Translations under genes and position numbers: made by a program
Origin: Robinsoniella peoriensis
Lineage (GTDB): Bacteria > Bacillota > Clostridia > Lachnospirales > Lachnospiraceae
Assembly (NCBI RefSeq): GCF_042680125.1
Contig: NZ_JBHTNY010000007.1
DNA length: 64,000 bases
Direction: 5' to 3' (one strand)
The notes under the pieces: model-generated
Told to the model about the DNA's origin: nothing
Seen by the model: only the letters and a program-made list of their open reading frames with translations
Databases searched by the model: none
In this document: one piece after another, positions 15,642 through 24,293 of the stretch
Position numbering within the stretch: position 1 is the first letter of the stretch
Layout of the letters: each line of letters begins with the position of its first letter

Positions 15642-17102
15642 TCAATATATGGAGCCCTTCTGGAATTCCATTTTATTCAGCTTCCATAAATTGAATTTTC
15701 CATTGTCTGCTTTTATCATCATTTCATGCACGCTTTCATTGGGATAAAATCTCGTAGTCATTACTTTTTCACCTTCATTTATAAAAATCTCCAGTATTGA
15801 GTTATCCACAAGTAAGTGTATCTTTTCCATTTTATCCACAAGCACTGCTCTTAAGGTTCTCCCGGCAGCCAGTCTGCCATGTAAACTTAGAATTACCTTC
15901 CTGCTGACCCGATCATAGCTGATGGACAGATCTTCTGCAATCCGTATTTCAAAACCCCCGGATACAAAAAGCTCCAATTCATACATTGATAGATCTTTTT
16001 TCACATAACTGCCTGCTATTTCTCCCGTTATTTTTTCCTGACGGAGCATTTGCAGTTCCTCTGCAGGCCGTTGGTAAATCTGTCCGTTTTTCCATTCCAG
16101 TACCCGTGGTACACTCAGACAATGCTGCCAGTTTTCTTTCTGTGCCGTAGGATTTTCATAATCTGCATCCGGCATACCTGCCCAGCCGATCATAACCCGC
16201 CGCCCTTTTTCATCCTGAAATGTCTGGGGCGCGTAAAAATCAAAGCCAAAGTCCAGCTCCGTAAAACCTCCCAGCCTGCACCGTGACGTGATCTTTTTAT
16301 CTGCCGCAAAATAACCGCATTGATAAAGATTCTGGTACCTGATTCCCTCTGACTCTACACCCTGAGGGCAGACAGCAAGAATATTCATCCCATCCAATGG
16401 AAAATAATCGGGGCATTCCCACATATATCCAAATGGTAACTCACTGGTTATCCGATCCCGTATCTGCCAGTTTACTTTATCTACTGATTCAAAGACCAGT
16501 ACTTCCCCAAAATCGTTTCCCGGCGCAGATCCCTGCCTTCTGGCTCCCTGTACCATATAATAACGATCATGCTCACGCCAGACTTTCGGATCCCTTACAT
16601 GGCAGGTACAATCGGGTGGATAGTTCTTATTTGTCATAATACAGTTCTTATTTTCAAAGTGCAATCCGTCTTTACTGACTGCCAGCACAGTATTGGATTC
16701 TCTTCCATTATTTACATAGTCATAATCGCCTAAATGTTTCACGTTGCCGGTATAGTACAAATACATCGTATCACCTTCTATATATGCCGATCCTGAATAG
16801 ACTCCATGACAGTCATAAGGCTGATCTGCATAGAGGGCGGCTCCCAGATACTTCCACTCCGTCAGATTCTTACTTTTATAATGTCCCCAGAACTTTACTC
16901 CGCCATTTTCATCAAAGGGAGAATATTGAAAAAAAACGTGATAGTCTCCTTTATAAAAACATAGGCCATTGGGATCATTCAGCCATCCGGTTACCGGCAT
17001 CAGATGAAATTCAGGGCGCCAATGATCCTCATCCCATTTCTTCCAGGCATTCTGCTCCTTCTCCGCCACAAGCTTCATCAAATCTCTGTTCATCGCATTC
17101 AT
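15642..17102 (-). CDS. scrB: Glycoside hydrolase family 32, sucrose-6-phosphate hydrolase
   Basis: The 486-residue protein has the GH32 triad: nucleophile Asp43 in WLNDPNG, the stabilising Asp in HVRDPK and the acid/base Glu in WECPDYF. The C-terminal part (about 360-486) is the GH32 beta-sandwich. It hydrolyses sucrose-6-phosphate made by the PTS transporter encoded just upstream (gap 25 nt). The ATG at 17102 is chosen because AGAGGAG precedes it; a longer frame to 17141 would overlap the PTS gene. No signal peptide, so cytoplasmic. A general fructan specificity cannot be excluded, but context favours sucrose. Confidence 0.88.
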   Translation of the reverse strand: MNAMNRDLMKLVAEKEQNAWKKWDEDHWRPEFHLMPVTGWLNDPNGLCFYKGDYHVFFQYSPFDENGGVKFWGHYKSKNLTEWKYLGAALYADQPYDCHGVYSGSAYIEGDTMYLYYTGNVKHLGDYDYVNNGRESNTVLAVSKDGLHFENKNCIMTNKNYPPDCTCHVRDPKVWREHDRYYMVQGARRQGSAPGNDFGEVLVFESVDKVNWQIRDRITSELPFGYMWECPDYFPLDGMNILAVCPQGVESEGIRYQNLYQCGYFAADKKITSRCRLGGFTELDFGFDFYAPQTFQDEKGRRVMIGWAGMPDADYENPTAQKENWQHCLSVPRVLEWKNGQIYQRPAEELQMLRQEKITGEIAGSYVKKDLSMYELELFVSGGFEIRIAEDLSISYDRVSRKVILSLHGRLAAGRTLRAVLVDKMEKIHLLVDNSILEIFINEGEKVMTTRFYPNESVHEMMIKADNGKFNLWKLNKMEFQKGSIY

Positions 17103-17127
17103 AATACCGCTCCTCTGATATCTTAAA

Positions 17128-19071
17128 TTAGCAAATCTCAATAATTACATCCTGTTCTTCTGCCGGCTGCCCGGTTTTACAATTTACACTTTCATAGTCA
17201 TCGGTATTTGTGACAATCACCATTGTAGTTGTATCGTATCCGGCTTCCTCGATACATTTTTTGTCGAACTCCAGAAGCAGGTCACCCCTCTTCACCTCTG
17301 CATCTTCTTTCGTATATGCTTTAAAGTGTTCCCCTTTCAGATTCACCGTATCTATCCCAACATGGATTAAAATTTCCAGACCGTCCTGATTGGTAAGCCC
17401 TATGGCATGTTTGGTTTCAAAAAATGTGGTGACTTTTCCATCAAAAGGTGCAACCACCCGATCTGCATAAGGCAAAATTCCAACTCCTTTGCCCAACATT
17501 TCCGAAGCAAATGTTTCATCCTTTACTTCGGATATGGGAATGACGTTACCTTTCAACGGACTGAAAACAGTTTTATTGTCAGTTGCTTCCGGTAGGATTT
17601 TCTCACCCTCTTCTATCTGATTTTCACTGTTAACTTCTTTTTGATTTTCTCTGTTAACTTTTATTTGATTCACACTTTCCACTTCTTTAACCTGATTCTT
17701 ATAACCAAATAGCCACGTAAGTACAAACGCCGTACCCGCTGAGATCAGCATCATGATCAGGTAATGTGCCGGCTGGTTCAGGCAAAGCAGAATACCAAAG
17801 ATTCCGGTTACTCCTGTCCCTGTGGCTCCAAGTCCAACCACAGATGCATAGAGGGCACCGCATGCACCCCCTATGGATGCCATGATAAAGGGCTTAACAA
17901 AGCGAAGGTTTACCCCAAAGATCGCCGGCTCTGTAATGCCCATAAATGCACTTAATGCAGACGGAACGGCCATTGCTTTTATTTTCAGGTCCTTTGTCTT
18001 AATTGCCACAGCCAGTGTTGCTCCACCCTGTGCCATATTTGCTGCCGAGGCAAGAGGCAGCCAGAAGGTCATTCCAAATTTTGCAATCTGTCCAAGATCT
18101 ATGATGGTATACATGTGATGTACCCCGGCAACTACGGTTGTAGCATAGGCGCCGCCCATGATAAAACTGCCAATACCAAGTGGCAGGGCAATCAGCCACT
18201 GGACACCATCTAAAAGTCCATTTTCAACAGTTACAAAAACCGGACCTATGATAGAAAGTGTTAAATATCCGGTGACAAATACGCTGACTAACGGCGTAAC
18301 AAACAGATCCAACATGGCAGGCACAATTTTATGAAGCCTTTTTTCAATCTGTGCAAGAACCCATACGGATATAATTACAGGAATGACATGTCCCTGGTAT
18401 CCTACCATATCTACACTGTATAGTCCAAACCAGACACTCTGTGTAGCCTGCACTCCTTCGGTTGCCACTGACCAGGCATTCTGCAGATCCGGATGGATCA
18501 TGATCATACCGATTACTGCGGACAAAAACGGATTGGCACCAAATACTTTACCTGCACTGTATGCAATGAGAATCGGTAAAAATGTATATGCCGTATTACT
18601 GAAGATTTTTGCAAAGACATAGATGGAACCCGAAGTATTAATATCCAGGAATCCATTGGCAACCATAAAGTTTAAAGCTTCCATGATTCCCATTAAAAAG
18701 CCGCTGGCTACAATAGCCGGGATAATTGGAACAAAGATATCACCCAGAGTTTTAATCAGTCTCTGCAATGGATTCGCCTTTGATGCTGCAGCCTGCTTTA
18801 ATTCTTCTTTACTGCTTTCTGAGATATCTGCAATTTGAATAAATTCATCATAGACTTTATTCACCACACCCGTACCCAGGATAATCTGCATCTGCCCCTG
18901 GGCGAAAAAGACTCCTTTCACCCCGTCTATATTTTCTACCTTTTCCTTATCCGCTTTTCCATTATCGGATATAACAAGACGAAGTCTTGTTGCACAATGG
19001 GCTGCTGAGATTAAATTCTCTTTGCCGCCGATCTGCTCATAAATCTCCCGTGCCACTTTTCTGTAATCCAT
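17128..19071 (-). CDS. scrA: Sucrose/beta-glucoside-type PTS transporter, EIIBCA
   Basis: The 647-residue fusion has all three PTS domains. EIIB spans 1-85 with the phosphorylated Cys26 (CATRLRLVI). EIIC spans about 100-455, a multispanning membrane domain. EIIA spans about 505-647 with the active His570 (LIHVGIDTVNLKGEHF). A Gln/Asn/Glu-rich linker near 460-500 joins EIIC and EIIA. It imports and phosphorylates the sugar, which ScrB then cleaves. Sucrose is inferred from the adjacent GH32 and LacI genes. The start follows GGAGGAGG. Confidence 0.88.
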   Translation of the reverse strand: MDYRKVAREIYEQIGGKENLISAAHCATRLRLVISDNGKADKEKVENIDGVKGVFFAQGQMQIILGTGVVNKVYDEFIQIADISESSKEELKQAAASKANPLQRLIKTLGDIFVPIIPAIVASGFLMGIMEALNFMVANGFLDINTSGSIYVFAKIFSNTAYTFLPILIAYSAGKVFGANPFLSAVIGMIMIHPDLQNAWSVATEGVQATQSVWFGLYSVDMVGYQGHVIPVIISVWVLAQIEKRLHKIVPAMLDLFVTPLVSVFVTGYLTLSIIGPVFVTVENGLLDGVQWLIALPLGIGSFIMGGAYATTVVAGVHHMYTIIDLGQIAKFGMTFWLPLASAANMAQGGATLAVAIKTKDLKIKAMAVPSALSAFMGITEPAIFGVNLRFVKPFIMASIGGACGALYASVVGLGATGTGVTGIFGILLCLNQPAHYLIMMLISAGTAFVLTWLFGYKNQVKEVESVNQIKVNRENQKEVNSENQIEEGEKILPEATDNKTVFSPLKGNVIPISEVKDETFASEMLGKGVGILPYADRVVAPFDGKVTTFFETKHAIGLTNQDGLEILIHVGIDTVNLKGEHFKAYTKEDAEVKRGDLLLEFDKKCIEEAGYDTTTMVIVTNTDDYESVNCKTGQPAEEQDVIIEIC

Positions 19072-19091
19072 TTTTCTCCTCCTCCATATGT

Positions 19092-19098
19092 TATCGAT
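19092..19098. promoter_or_regulatory. TATCGAT motif upstream of scrA
   Basis: TATCGAT lies just ahead of the scrA ribosome site. The same heptamer occurs upstream of scrR at 20308-20314. LacI-family sites have a central CG, so these may be ScrR half-sites, but extended symmetry is weak. Confidence 0.3.
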
Positions 19099-19176
19099 CT
19101 TGTAAATTATGAAACTACGCTAAATTTCAGAGATTGTTTTTGTATAAATTTACTAATAGCCTGCAGACCAGACATT

Positions 19177-19230
19177 CAAAAAAGATACCGCAACTGGCAG
19201 ATCCCAATATGCGGCATTTTTTATCTTTTT
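19177..19230 (-). terminator. Terminator of scrR
   Basis: CCGCA (19188-19192) pairs with TGCGG (19210-19214), extended by AAAAGAT/ATCTTTTT flanks. On the minus strand GCGGTATCTTTTTT follows. It separates scrR from scrA, so scrA needs its own promoter. Confidence 0.75.
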
Positions 19231-19267
19231 AATGGTTTATTTCTTGCTATTTTAATTATTTACTTTA

Positions 19268-20266
19268 TTACTGATCTTCTTTTTTTCTTACAGAATTCCT
19301 TTGAATAATTTCATAGCCCAGTTTAAGCTTTTTTACATGGGTTTCTTTTGCATCAATAAGATTTACCAGCATTTCGGCTGCTTCCTGTCCGCTCTGTTCA
19401 TAAAAATATCTGGCTGTGGTTAGTTTTGGCGTAATAACTTTTGAAAACTGGCTGTCACCCATGCCCACGACGGATATATCTTCCGGTATGCGCAGTCCTT
19501 TTTCCTTAATACATTCAATAGCGCCAAGTGCAATACTATCGGTAACGCACACCACTCCATCCAGATCCGGCTTCTCTTCCAGGAGCTGTCTCATCTGCCG
19601 GTAGCCGGATTCTGCATTAAACTCGCATACACGCATGGCTTTCCTATCCACGTCTCCGCCTGACGCCTTAAGCGCATTCAAAAAGCCTTCTTTACGATCC
19701 ACACCTACCGCACGATCCTTTTCGGTAACTCCCAGATAACCGATATTACGGCAGCCTGCCTGTATCATACTCTCTGTCAAATCCCTTGCTGCGTGATAAT
19801 CATCATGAAAGACACTGCAATACCCTTCCAGTTCCTGTCCCAATATCACAACCGGTGCATCCAGAGATTTTAATTCTTCAATATGCTTCTTCGTAAATAC
19901 TGTAGCAATGAACACAATTCCATCCACATGGTTGTTACGAAAGACATTGATATATTCCAGTTCCTTCTGTAAATTGTTTTCTGTATTGCCAAGTAATATA
20001 TGATAACCGTTTTTTGTAAGTATCTGGCTGATTCCATTTACCATATTGCTGATTGACTCAGAACTGATCTTTGGCACGATAACACCGATCAGCCTGGACT
20101 TCTTGGTACGAAGAGCCTGAGCGGACATCGATGGTACATAACCAGTCCTCTCTATTACATCACGGATCTTTTCCCTTTTCTCGTCACTTATGTAGCCATT
20201 ATTAAAATACCTGGAAACCGTAGCTCTGGAAACCCCTGCTAATTCCGCTATTTCGCTGATATTCAT
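19268..20266 (-). CDS. scrR: LacI family regulator of the sucrose locus
   Basis: The 332-residue protein has an N-terminal LacI HTH (MNISEIAELAGVSRATVSRYFN) with hinge helix AQALRTKKS near 54-62. A periplasmic-binding-like effector domain follows (60-332). It most likely represses scrA-scrB and responds to sucrose or fructose. A terminator separates it from scrA. The gene symbol rests on position only. Confidence 0.8.
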   Translation of the reverse strand: MNISEIAELAGVSRATVSRYFNNGYISDEKREKIRDVIERTGYVPSMSAQALRTKKSRLIGVIVPKISSESISNMVNGISQILTKNGYHILLGNTENNLQKELEYINVFRNNHVDGIVFIATVFTKKHIEELKSLDAPVVILGQELEGYCSVFHDDYHAARDLTESMIQAGCRNIGYLGVTEKDRAVGVDRKEGFLNALKASGGDVDRKAMRVCEFNAESGYRQMRQLLEEKPDLDGVVCVTDSIALGAIECIKEKGLRIPEDISVVGMGDSQFSKVITPKLTTARYFYEQSGQEAAEMLVNLIDAKETHVKKLKLGYEIIQRNSVRKKEDQ

Positions 20267-20307
20267 AATGTTTTCTACCTTCCTTATAACAATTATTTAT
20301 TTTGAGG

Positions 20308-20314
20308 TATCGAT
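20308..20314. promoter_or_regulatory. TATCGAT motif upstream of scrR
   Basis: This matches the motif before scrA at 19092-19098 and lies in the gap between the rplQ terminator and scrR. Autoregulation by ScrR is possible. The evidence is one shared heptamer. Confidence 0.3.
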
Positions 20315-20329
20315 TTCATAACAACTGTA

Positions 20330-20359
20330 AAAAAGCTCCCGCTAAAAATCTAGCGGGAG
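20330..20359 (-). terminator. Terminator of the ribosomal superoperon
   Basis: CTCCCGCTA (20336-20344) pairs perfectly with TAGCGGGAG (20351-20359). CTTTTTT follows on the minus strand. It lies 10 nt after rplQ and is the only strong terminator seen between rpsJ and this point. Confidence 0.9.
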
Positions 20360-20369
20360 TCTATTGCTC

Positions 20370-20906
20370 TTATACAAGCTCTAACAGAACTTCCATAGCT
20401 GCATCACCTTTACGAAGGCCAATCTTTACGATTCTTGTATAACCACCGTTACGGTCTGCATATTTAGGAGCGATTTCGGTAAATAATTTATCTACTAAAT
20501 CAACCTGTTTTGCATTTGCTTTCTTACCAGCTGCTTCCTTCGGTACTTCCTTTACAGGATAAAGTACTTTTAACATCTGTCTTCTGGCATGAAGTCTGGA
20601 AGCATTGTCTTTTTTAATTTCTTTTTGAACTTCATCATAAACAGTAACTTTCTTACCATCTACAACTTCTTTCACTCTTTTGCCATCTTTGTCTTTACGA
20701 GCTACTTTAGCAGTAACTGTAACAGTTTCAAAGTTGTCTCTTTCTCTAACAGCCATAGCAATTAAGCCTTCTGCAACTTTGCGGATTTCTTTTGCTTTGG
20801 TTTCTGTTGTAACGATCTTACCATTGTGGAGTAAAGCGGTAACCTGATTTCTGATCAATGCTTTTCTCTGACTGGAAGTTCTTCCAAGTTTTCTATAACC
20901 TGCCAT
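20370..20906 (-). CDS. rplQ: 50S ribosomal protein L17
   Basis: The 178-residue protein begins with the typical L17 sequence MAGYRKLGRTSSQRKALIRN. It is about 50-60 residues longer than E. coli or Bacillus L17. The extra length is a lysine-rich insert near 66-110 (KDKDGKRVKEVVDGKKVTVY) before LHARRQMLKVL, plus a longer linker. The ATG at 20906 is used because GGAGGAAATA precedes it. Last gene of the superoperon, followed by a strong terminator. Confidence 0.95.
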   Translation of the reverse strand: MAGYRKLGRTSSQRKALIRNQVTALLHNGKIVTTETKAKEIRKVAEGLIAMAVRERDNFETVTVTAKVARKDKDGKRVKEVVDGKKVTVYDEVQKEIKKDNASRLHARRQMLKVLYPVKEVPKEAAGKKANAKQVDLVDKLFTEIAPKYADRNGGYTRIVKIGLRKGDAAMEVLLELV

Positions 20907-21011
20907 TTTATATTTCCTCCATATGTGGAACATTTAAGAATGCTCTTCGGGCTTACTTCATAAATGCTTTCTTGTCCATAATGTTTTATTATTATCACCT
21001 GGCACAGGTAC

Positions 21012-21034
21012 CTTCCCGAAGCTAGTTCGGGAAG
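21012..21034 (-). other. Hairpin between rpoA and rplQ
   Basis: CTTCCCGAA (21012-21020) pairs with TTCGGGAAG (21026-21034) around a 5-nt loop, 14 nt after the rpoA stop. No T run follows, so it is more likely an RNA stability or processing element than a terminator. Confidence 0.6.
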
Positions 21035-21047
21035 TATTCACCAGCAA

Positions 21048-22007
21048 CTATTCGTCGCTTGGGTTCAACTGTAATCCAAGTTCTTTCAATTTTCCTAATA
21101 CTTCTTCTAAAGACTTACGTCCTAAGTTACGAACCTTCATCATATCTTCCGAAGTCCTGTTACACAATTCTTCTACGGTATTGATACCGGCTCTCTTTAA
21201 GCAGTTGTAAGAACGAACAGACAGCTCTAATTCGTCAATGTTCATTTCTAACACTTTCTCTTTTTCATTGTCTTCTTTTTCAATCATTACTTCTGCGGAT
21301 TTCGCATTTTCTGATAAGTCAATGAATAAGCTTAAATGCTCACTTAAGACTTTCGCTGCAAGGCTGACTGCTTCATCAGGAGCTAATGTTCCGTTCGTAT
21401 ATACGTCTAATGTCAGTTTATCGTAATCGGTAATCTGGCCTACACGTGTATTCTGAACAGTCAGGTTAACACGTTCTACCGGAGTGTAAATAGAATCCAC
21501 TGCAATTACACCAATCGGCATATCATCGTTTTTACCCTTATCAGCACTTACATATCCTCTGCCTTTTGTAATGGTAAGTTCCATGTATAATTTGCTGTCT
21601 GCACCACCATTTAAAGTTGCGATGACTAAGTCAGGATTGAGAATCTCAATGTCCTGGTCTGCCTGAATATCAGCAGCTGTTACCACGCCTTCGCCTTCAA
21701 ATTCGATGTATGCAACCTTAGCTTCATTCGTCTCACTGTTGTTCTGAATCGCCAGTGATTTGATGTTCATAATGATCTCAGTGACATCTTCTTTTACACC
21801 TGGAATCGAGCTGAATTCATGTAACACGCCTTCAATCTTCACCTGGCTTACTGCAGCTCCCGGTAATGAGGAAAGCATGATTCTTCTAAGAGAATTACCA
21901 AGCGTCGTTCCGTAACCTCTCTCTAAAGGTTCCACAACAAATCTTCCGTAGGTCTTATCGTCTGATATCTCAGCTATCTCAATTTTTGGTTTATTAAAAT
22001 CGAACAC
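21048..22007 (-). CDS. rpoA: RNA polymerase alpha subunit
   Basis: The 319-residue protein has the N-terminal dimerisation domain (GYGTTLGNSLRRIMLSSLPG near 32-51) and a C-terminal DNA-binding domain (ELSVRSYNCLKRAGINTVEEL, VRNLGRKSLEEV). The start codon is GTG at 22007, preceded by AAGGAGG. It lies between rpsD and rplQ, the conserved alpha-operon order. Confidence 0.97.
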   Translation of the reverse strand: MFDFNKPKIEIAEISDDKTYGRFVVEPLERGYGTTLGNSLRRIMLSSLPGAAVSQVKIEGVLHEFSSIPGVKEDVTEIIMNIKSLAIQNNSETNEAKVAYIEFEGEGVVTAADIQADQDIEILNPDLVIATLNGGADSKLYMELTITKGRGYVSADKGKNDDMPIGVIAVDSIYTPVERVNLTVQNTRVGQITDYDKLTLDVYTNGTLAPDEAVSLAAKVLSEHLSLFIDLSENAKSAEVMIEKEDNEKEKVLEMNIDELELSVRSYNCLKRAGINTVEELCNRTSEDMMKVRNLGRKSLEEVLGKLKELGLQLNPSDE

Positions 22008-22067
22008 TATAAAAGCCCCTCCTTTTGGGTTATCATTTTTTTGAGGGTGACGAAATCACTTTAAGGA

Positions 22068-22661
22068 TTATTTAGAATACAACTCGACGATAAGCATCTC
22101 ATCAACTGGAACATCAATTGCTTCTCTGGCTGGTGCTTCTTTAACAGAAATTTTTAAAGCTTCTGCTTCAGTATCTAACCATTCAGGAACAAGTCTTCCA
22201 CTTGTTGCATCTAAAATATCTTTGTATCTCTGAGAACCTTTGCATTTCTCTTTGATTTCGATAGTATCGCCTGCTTTTACTAAATAAGAAGGGATATTAA
22301 CCTGTTTGCCGTTTACTAATACGTGCTTGTGGTCAACGATCTGTCTAGCTTCTTTTCTAGTTCTTGCAAGTCCTGCACGGAACAATACGTTGTCTAATCT
22401 GCACTCTAATAAGATCATCAGGTTAGGACCAGTCATACCCGTCATTTTCTCAGCTCTTTTATAGTAGTTTCTGAAAGGTTTTTCTAAAACACCATAAATG
22501 AATTTTGCTTTCTGTTTTTCTCTTAACTGCAAACCATACTCACTCATTTTACGGTTTGCTCTTCTTAATTCTCTAGTGGATTTTTTATCTATTCCTAAGT
22601 AAATTGGATCTAATCCAAGTGATCTACATCTTTTAAGAACAGGAACTCTATTAACTGCCAT
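22068..22661 (-). CDS. rpsD: 30S ribosomal protein S4
   Basis: The 197-residue protein has the S4 RNA-binding core RLDNVLFRAGLARTRKEARQ and ends in the family tail VDEMLIVELYSK. It lacks an N-terminal zinc-binding cysteine cluster. In many bacteria S4 regulates its own operon by binding a leader; here a 318-nt structured spacer precedes the alpha operon start (rpsM). AGGAGGGG precedes the ATG. Confidence 0.96.
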   Translation of the reverse strand: MAVNRVPVLKRCRSLGLDPIYLGIDKKSTRELRRANRKMSEYGLQLREKQKAKFIYGVLEKPFRNYYKRAEKMTGMTGPNLMILLECRLDNVLFRAGLARTRKEARQIVDHKHVLVNGKQVNIPSYLVKAGDTIEIKEKCKGSQRYKDILDATSGRLVPEWLDTEAEALKISVKEAPAREAIDVPVDEMLIVELYSK

Positions 22662-22679
22662 CTTACTCTACCCCTCCTA

Positions 22680-23075
22680 TTAGACTCTTCTGCGTTTTGG
22701 TGGACGGCATCCATTATGTGGAACCGGAGTCACGTCTCTGATACTAGTTACTTCAAGACCACATGCCTGAAGAGCACGAATCGCTGCTTCACGTCCTGAA
22801 CCTGGTCCTTTTACCATAACATCTACAGTCTTAAGACCATGTACTAATGCTGCTTTTGTAGCTGTTTCAGCTGCCATCTGTGCAGCATATGGAGTAGATT
22901 TCCTTGAACCTCTAAATCCCAGACCACCAGCACTTGCCCATGATAAAGCATTTCCTTCAGCATCAGTTAATGTTACGATTGTGTTATTGAAAGATGACTG
23001 AATGTGTGCCTGTCCGCGTTCAACGTTTTTCTTTACACGCTTTTTTGTCACTTTTTTGGTAACTTTTTTAGCCAT
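22680..23075 (-). CDS. rpsK: 30S ribosomal protein S11
   Basis: The 131-residue protein has a lysine-rich start (MAKKVTKKVTKKRVKKNVERG) and the conserved S11 core FNNTIVTLTDAEGNALSWAS and CGLEVTSIRDVTPVPHNGCR. It sits in the platform of the small subunit. It lies between rpsM and rpsD as in other Firmicutes. Confidence 0.97.
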   Translation of the reverse strand: MAKKVTKKVTKKRVKKNVERGQAHIQSSFNNTIVTLTDAEGNALSWASAGGLGFRGSRKSTPYAAQMAAETATKAALVHGLKTVDVMVKGPGSGREAAIRALQACGLEVTSIRDVTPVPHNGCRPPKRRRV

Positions 23076-23136
23076 TTTAAACTAACCTACTTTCTCATAT
23101 TCTTTAATAAAGTTTGTAATTTTCGTAAATACAATA

Positions 23137-23505
23137 TTATTTCTTCTTGTTAGCAACTGTTCTCTTAGGACCTTTTCTTGTTCTGGCATTGGTCTTTGTC
23201 TTCTGTCCACGAACCGGAAGTCCTTTTCTATGACGGATTCCACGATAGCATCCGATTTCCTGTAATCTCTTGATATTAAGAGCGATTTCTCTTCTTAAAT
23301 CACCTTCTACAGTCTGTGTTTCATCAATTACGTCACGAATTCTTCCTACTTCTTCATCAGTTAAATCCCTGACACGAGTGTCCGGATTAACCTTTGCAGA
23401 TTCCAGAATTTTTGTTGCACTTACTCTACCAATTCCGTAGATGTAAGTTAATCCAATTTCTACACGTTTTTCTCTTGGTAAGTCTACACCAGCAATACGA
23501 GCCAT
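23137..23505 (-). CDS. rpsM: 30S ribosomal protein S13
   Basis: The 122-residue protein starts MARIAGVDLPREKRVEIGL and ends with the basic RKGPKRTVANKKK tail, both typical. The ATG at 23505 is chosen because GGAGGAAATATTAC precedes it; the frame stays open 20 codons upstream without family sequence. It follows an unusually long structured spacer. Confidence 0.97.
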   Translation of the reverse strand: MARIAGVDLPREKRVEIGLTYIYGIGRVSATKILESAKVNPDTRVRDLTDEEVGRIRDVIDETQTVEGDLRREIALNIKRLQEIGCYRGIRHRKGLPVRGQKTKTNARTRKGPKRTVANKKK

Positions 23506-23823
23506 GTAATATTTCCTCCATTTTCTTGTAAGATTACGATGCCGCGCAGCCCATGCCTTTTGCATGTCTGAAATGTGTGCGCCTTTCGAAACCTTAATTA
23601 TATTGTCCTTAATTGAGGCACGGATAGATGGTCCTGCCCAGCCGCATTGAAATACGACCTTTCCGAATGCCCCCCATTACTGAACGAGGTGGTATGCATG
23701 CATCCGGTATTATAAGCAATATATGGTGGAGCGAGTCTCCACTTTATATTGTCATCAGCAGTAACAACACACCCTGGTGAGTCCTGCTGCAGCCGCACTA
23801 AAATAAAACTTTACAAACAGATC
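23506..23823 (-). promoter_or_regulatory. Long structured spacer/leader before rpsM
   Basis: This 318-nt gap inside the superoperon holds no gene. It contains a strong hairpin at 23717-23751 (CAATATA and GTGGAG paired with CTCCAC and TATATTG). It also has two related 17-18 nt motifs, GTCCTGCTGCAGCCGCAC (23781-23798) and GTCCTGCCCAGCCGCAT (23631-23647), and a small CATGC/GCATG hairpin near rpsM. This is the expected place for a ribosomal-protein autoregulatory leader (S4 or S13). I do not recognise a described family. Confidence 0.55.
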
Positions 23824-23937
23824 TTATCCCTGTCTCTGTTTGTGCTTCGGATTTTCACAGATTACTCTGATACTTCCTTTTCTTTTGATGATTTTGCATT
23901 TTTCGCAAATAGGTTTCACTGATGATCTAACCTTCAT
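23824..23937 (-). CDS. rpmJ: 50S ribosomal protein L36
   Basis: The 37-residue zinc-ribbon protein MKVRSSVKPICEKCKIIKRK... keeps three Cys and one His (C-x2-C, C, H). The ATG at 23937 is preceded by AAAGGAGG. It is the first gene behind an internal promoter. Confidence 0.97.
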   Translation of the reverse strand: MKVRSSVKPICEKCKIIKRKGSIRVICENPKHKQRQG

Positions 23938-24027
23938 GGTAAATCCTCCTTTCACACCATTTAACGCCCGGTATTTGGGCAAACTGCGACACCGAAACAT
24001 GGTGTCTTCACAAAAAGTTCGACTCAA

Positions 24028-24056
24028 ATTATATCACGAATATATTGGAAATGCAA
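24028..24056 (-). promoter_or_regulatory. Internal promoter before rpmJ
   Basis: On the minus strand TTGCAT (+ 24051-24056), a 17-nt spacer and perfect TATAAT (+ 24028-24033). It has the same -35 and spacer length as the rpsJ promoter at 37190-37218. Two hairpins follow in the leader: GACACC/GGTGTC and GCCC/GGGC. It would drive rpmJ to rplQ independently. Confidence 0.75.
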
Positions 24057-24074
24057 GCAAAATATTGACTTTTT

Positions 24075-24293
24075 TTACTTATCTCTCCAAATAATACGGC
24101 CTTTATCTAAATCGTACGGTGATAATTCGATTGTAACCTTGTCACCCGGAAGTATACGGATGAAATTCATACGTAACTTTCCGCTGATGTGTGCTAAAAC
24201 TACATGCTTATTCTCTAATTCTACTTTAAACATCGCATTTGGTAATTTTTCTAACACAGTTCCTTCTACTTCAATAACATCTACTTTTGACAT
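24075..24293 (-). CDS. infA: Translation initiation factor IF-1
   Basis: The 72-residue S1-like OB-fold protein (MSKVDVIEVEGTVLEKLPNA ... RGKI-type end GRIIWRDK) has the standard IF-1 length. Its ATG directly follows the stop of the KOW-domain gene (TAA-ATG), indicating coupling. Confidence 0.97.
   Translation of the reverse strand: MSKVDVIEVEGTVLEKLPNAMFKVELENKHVVLAHISGKLRMNFIRILPGDKVTIELSPYDLDKGRIIWRDK

Noticed and set aside
23598..23798. Minus-strand 66-residue ORF in the rpsM leader
   Set aside because: No ribosome site, no family resemblance, and it covers the hairpin and repeat motifs of the structured spacer.
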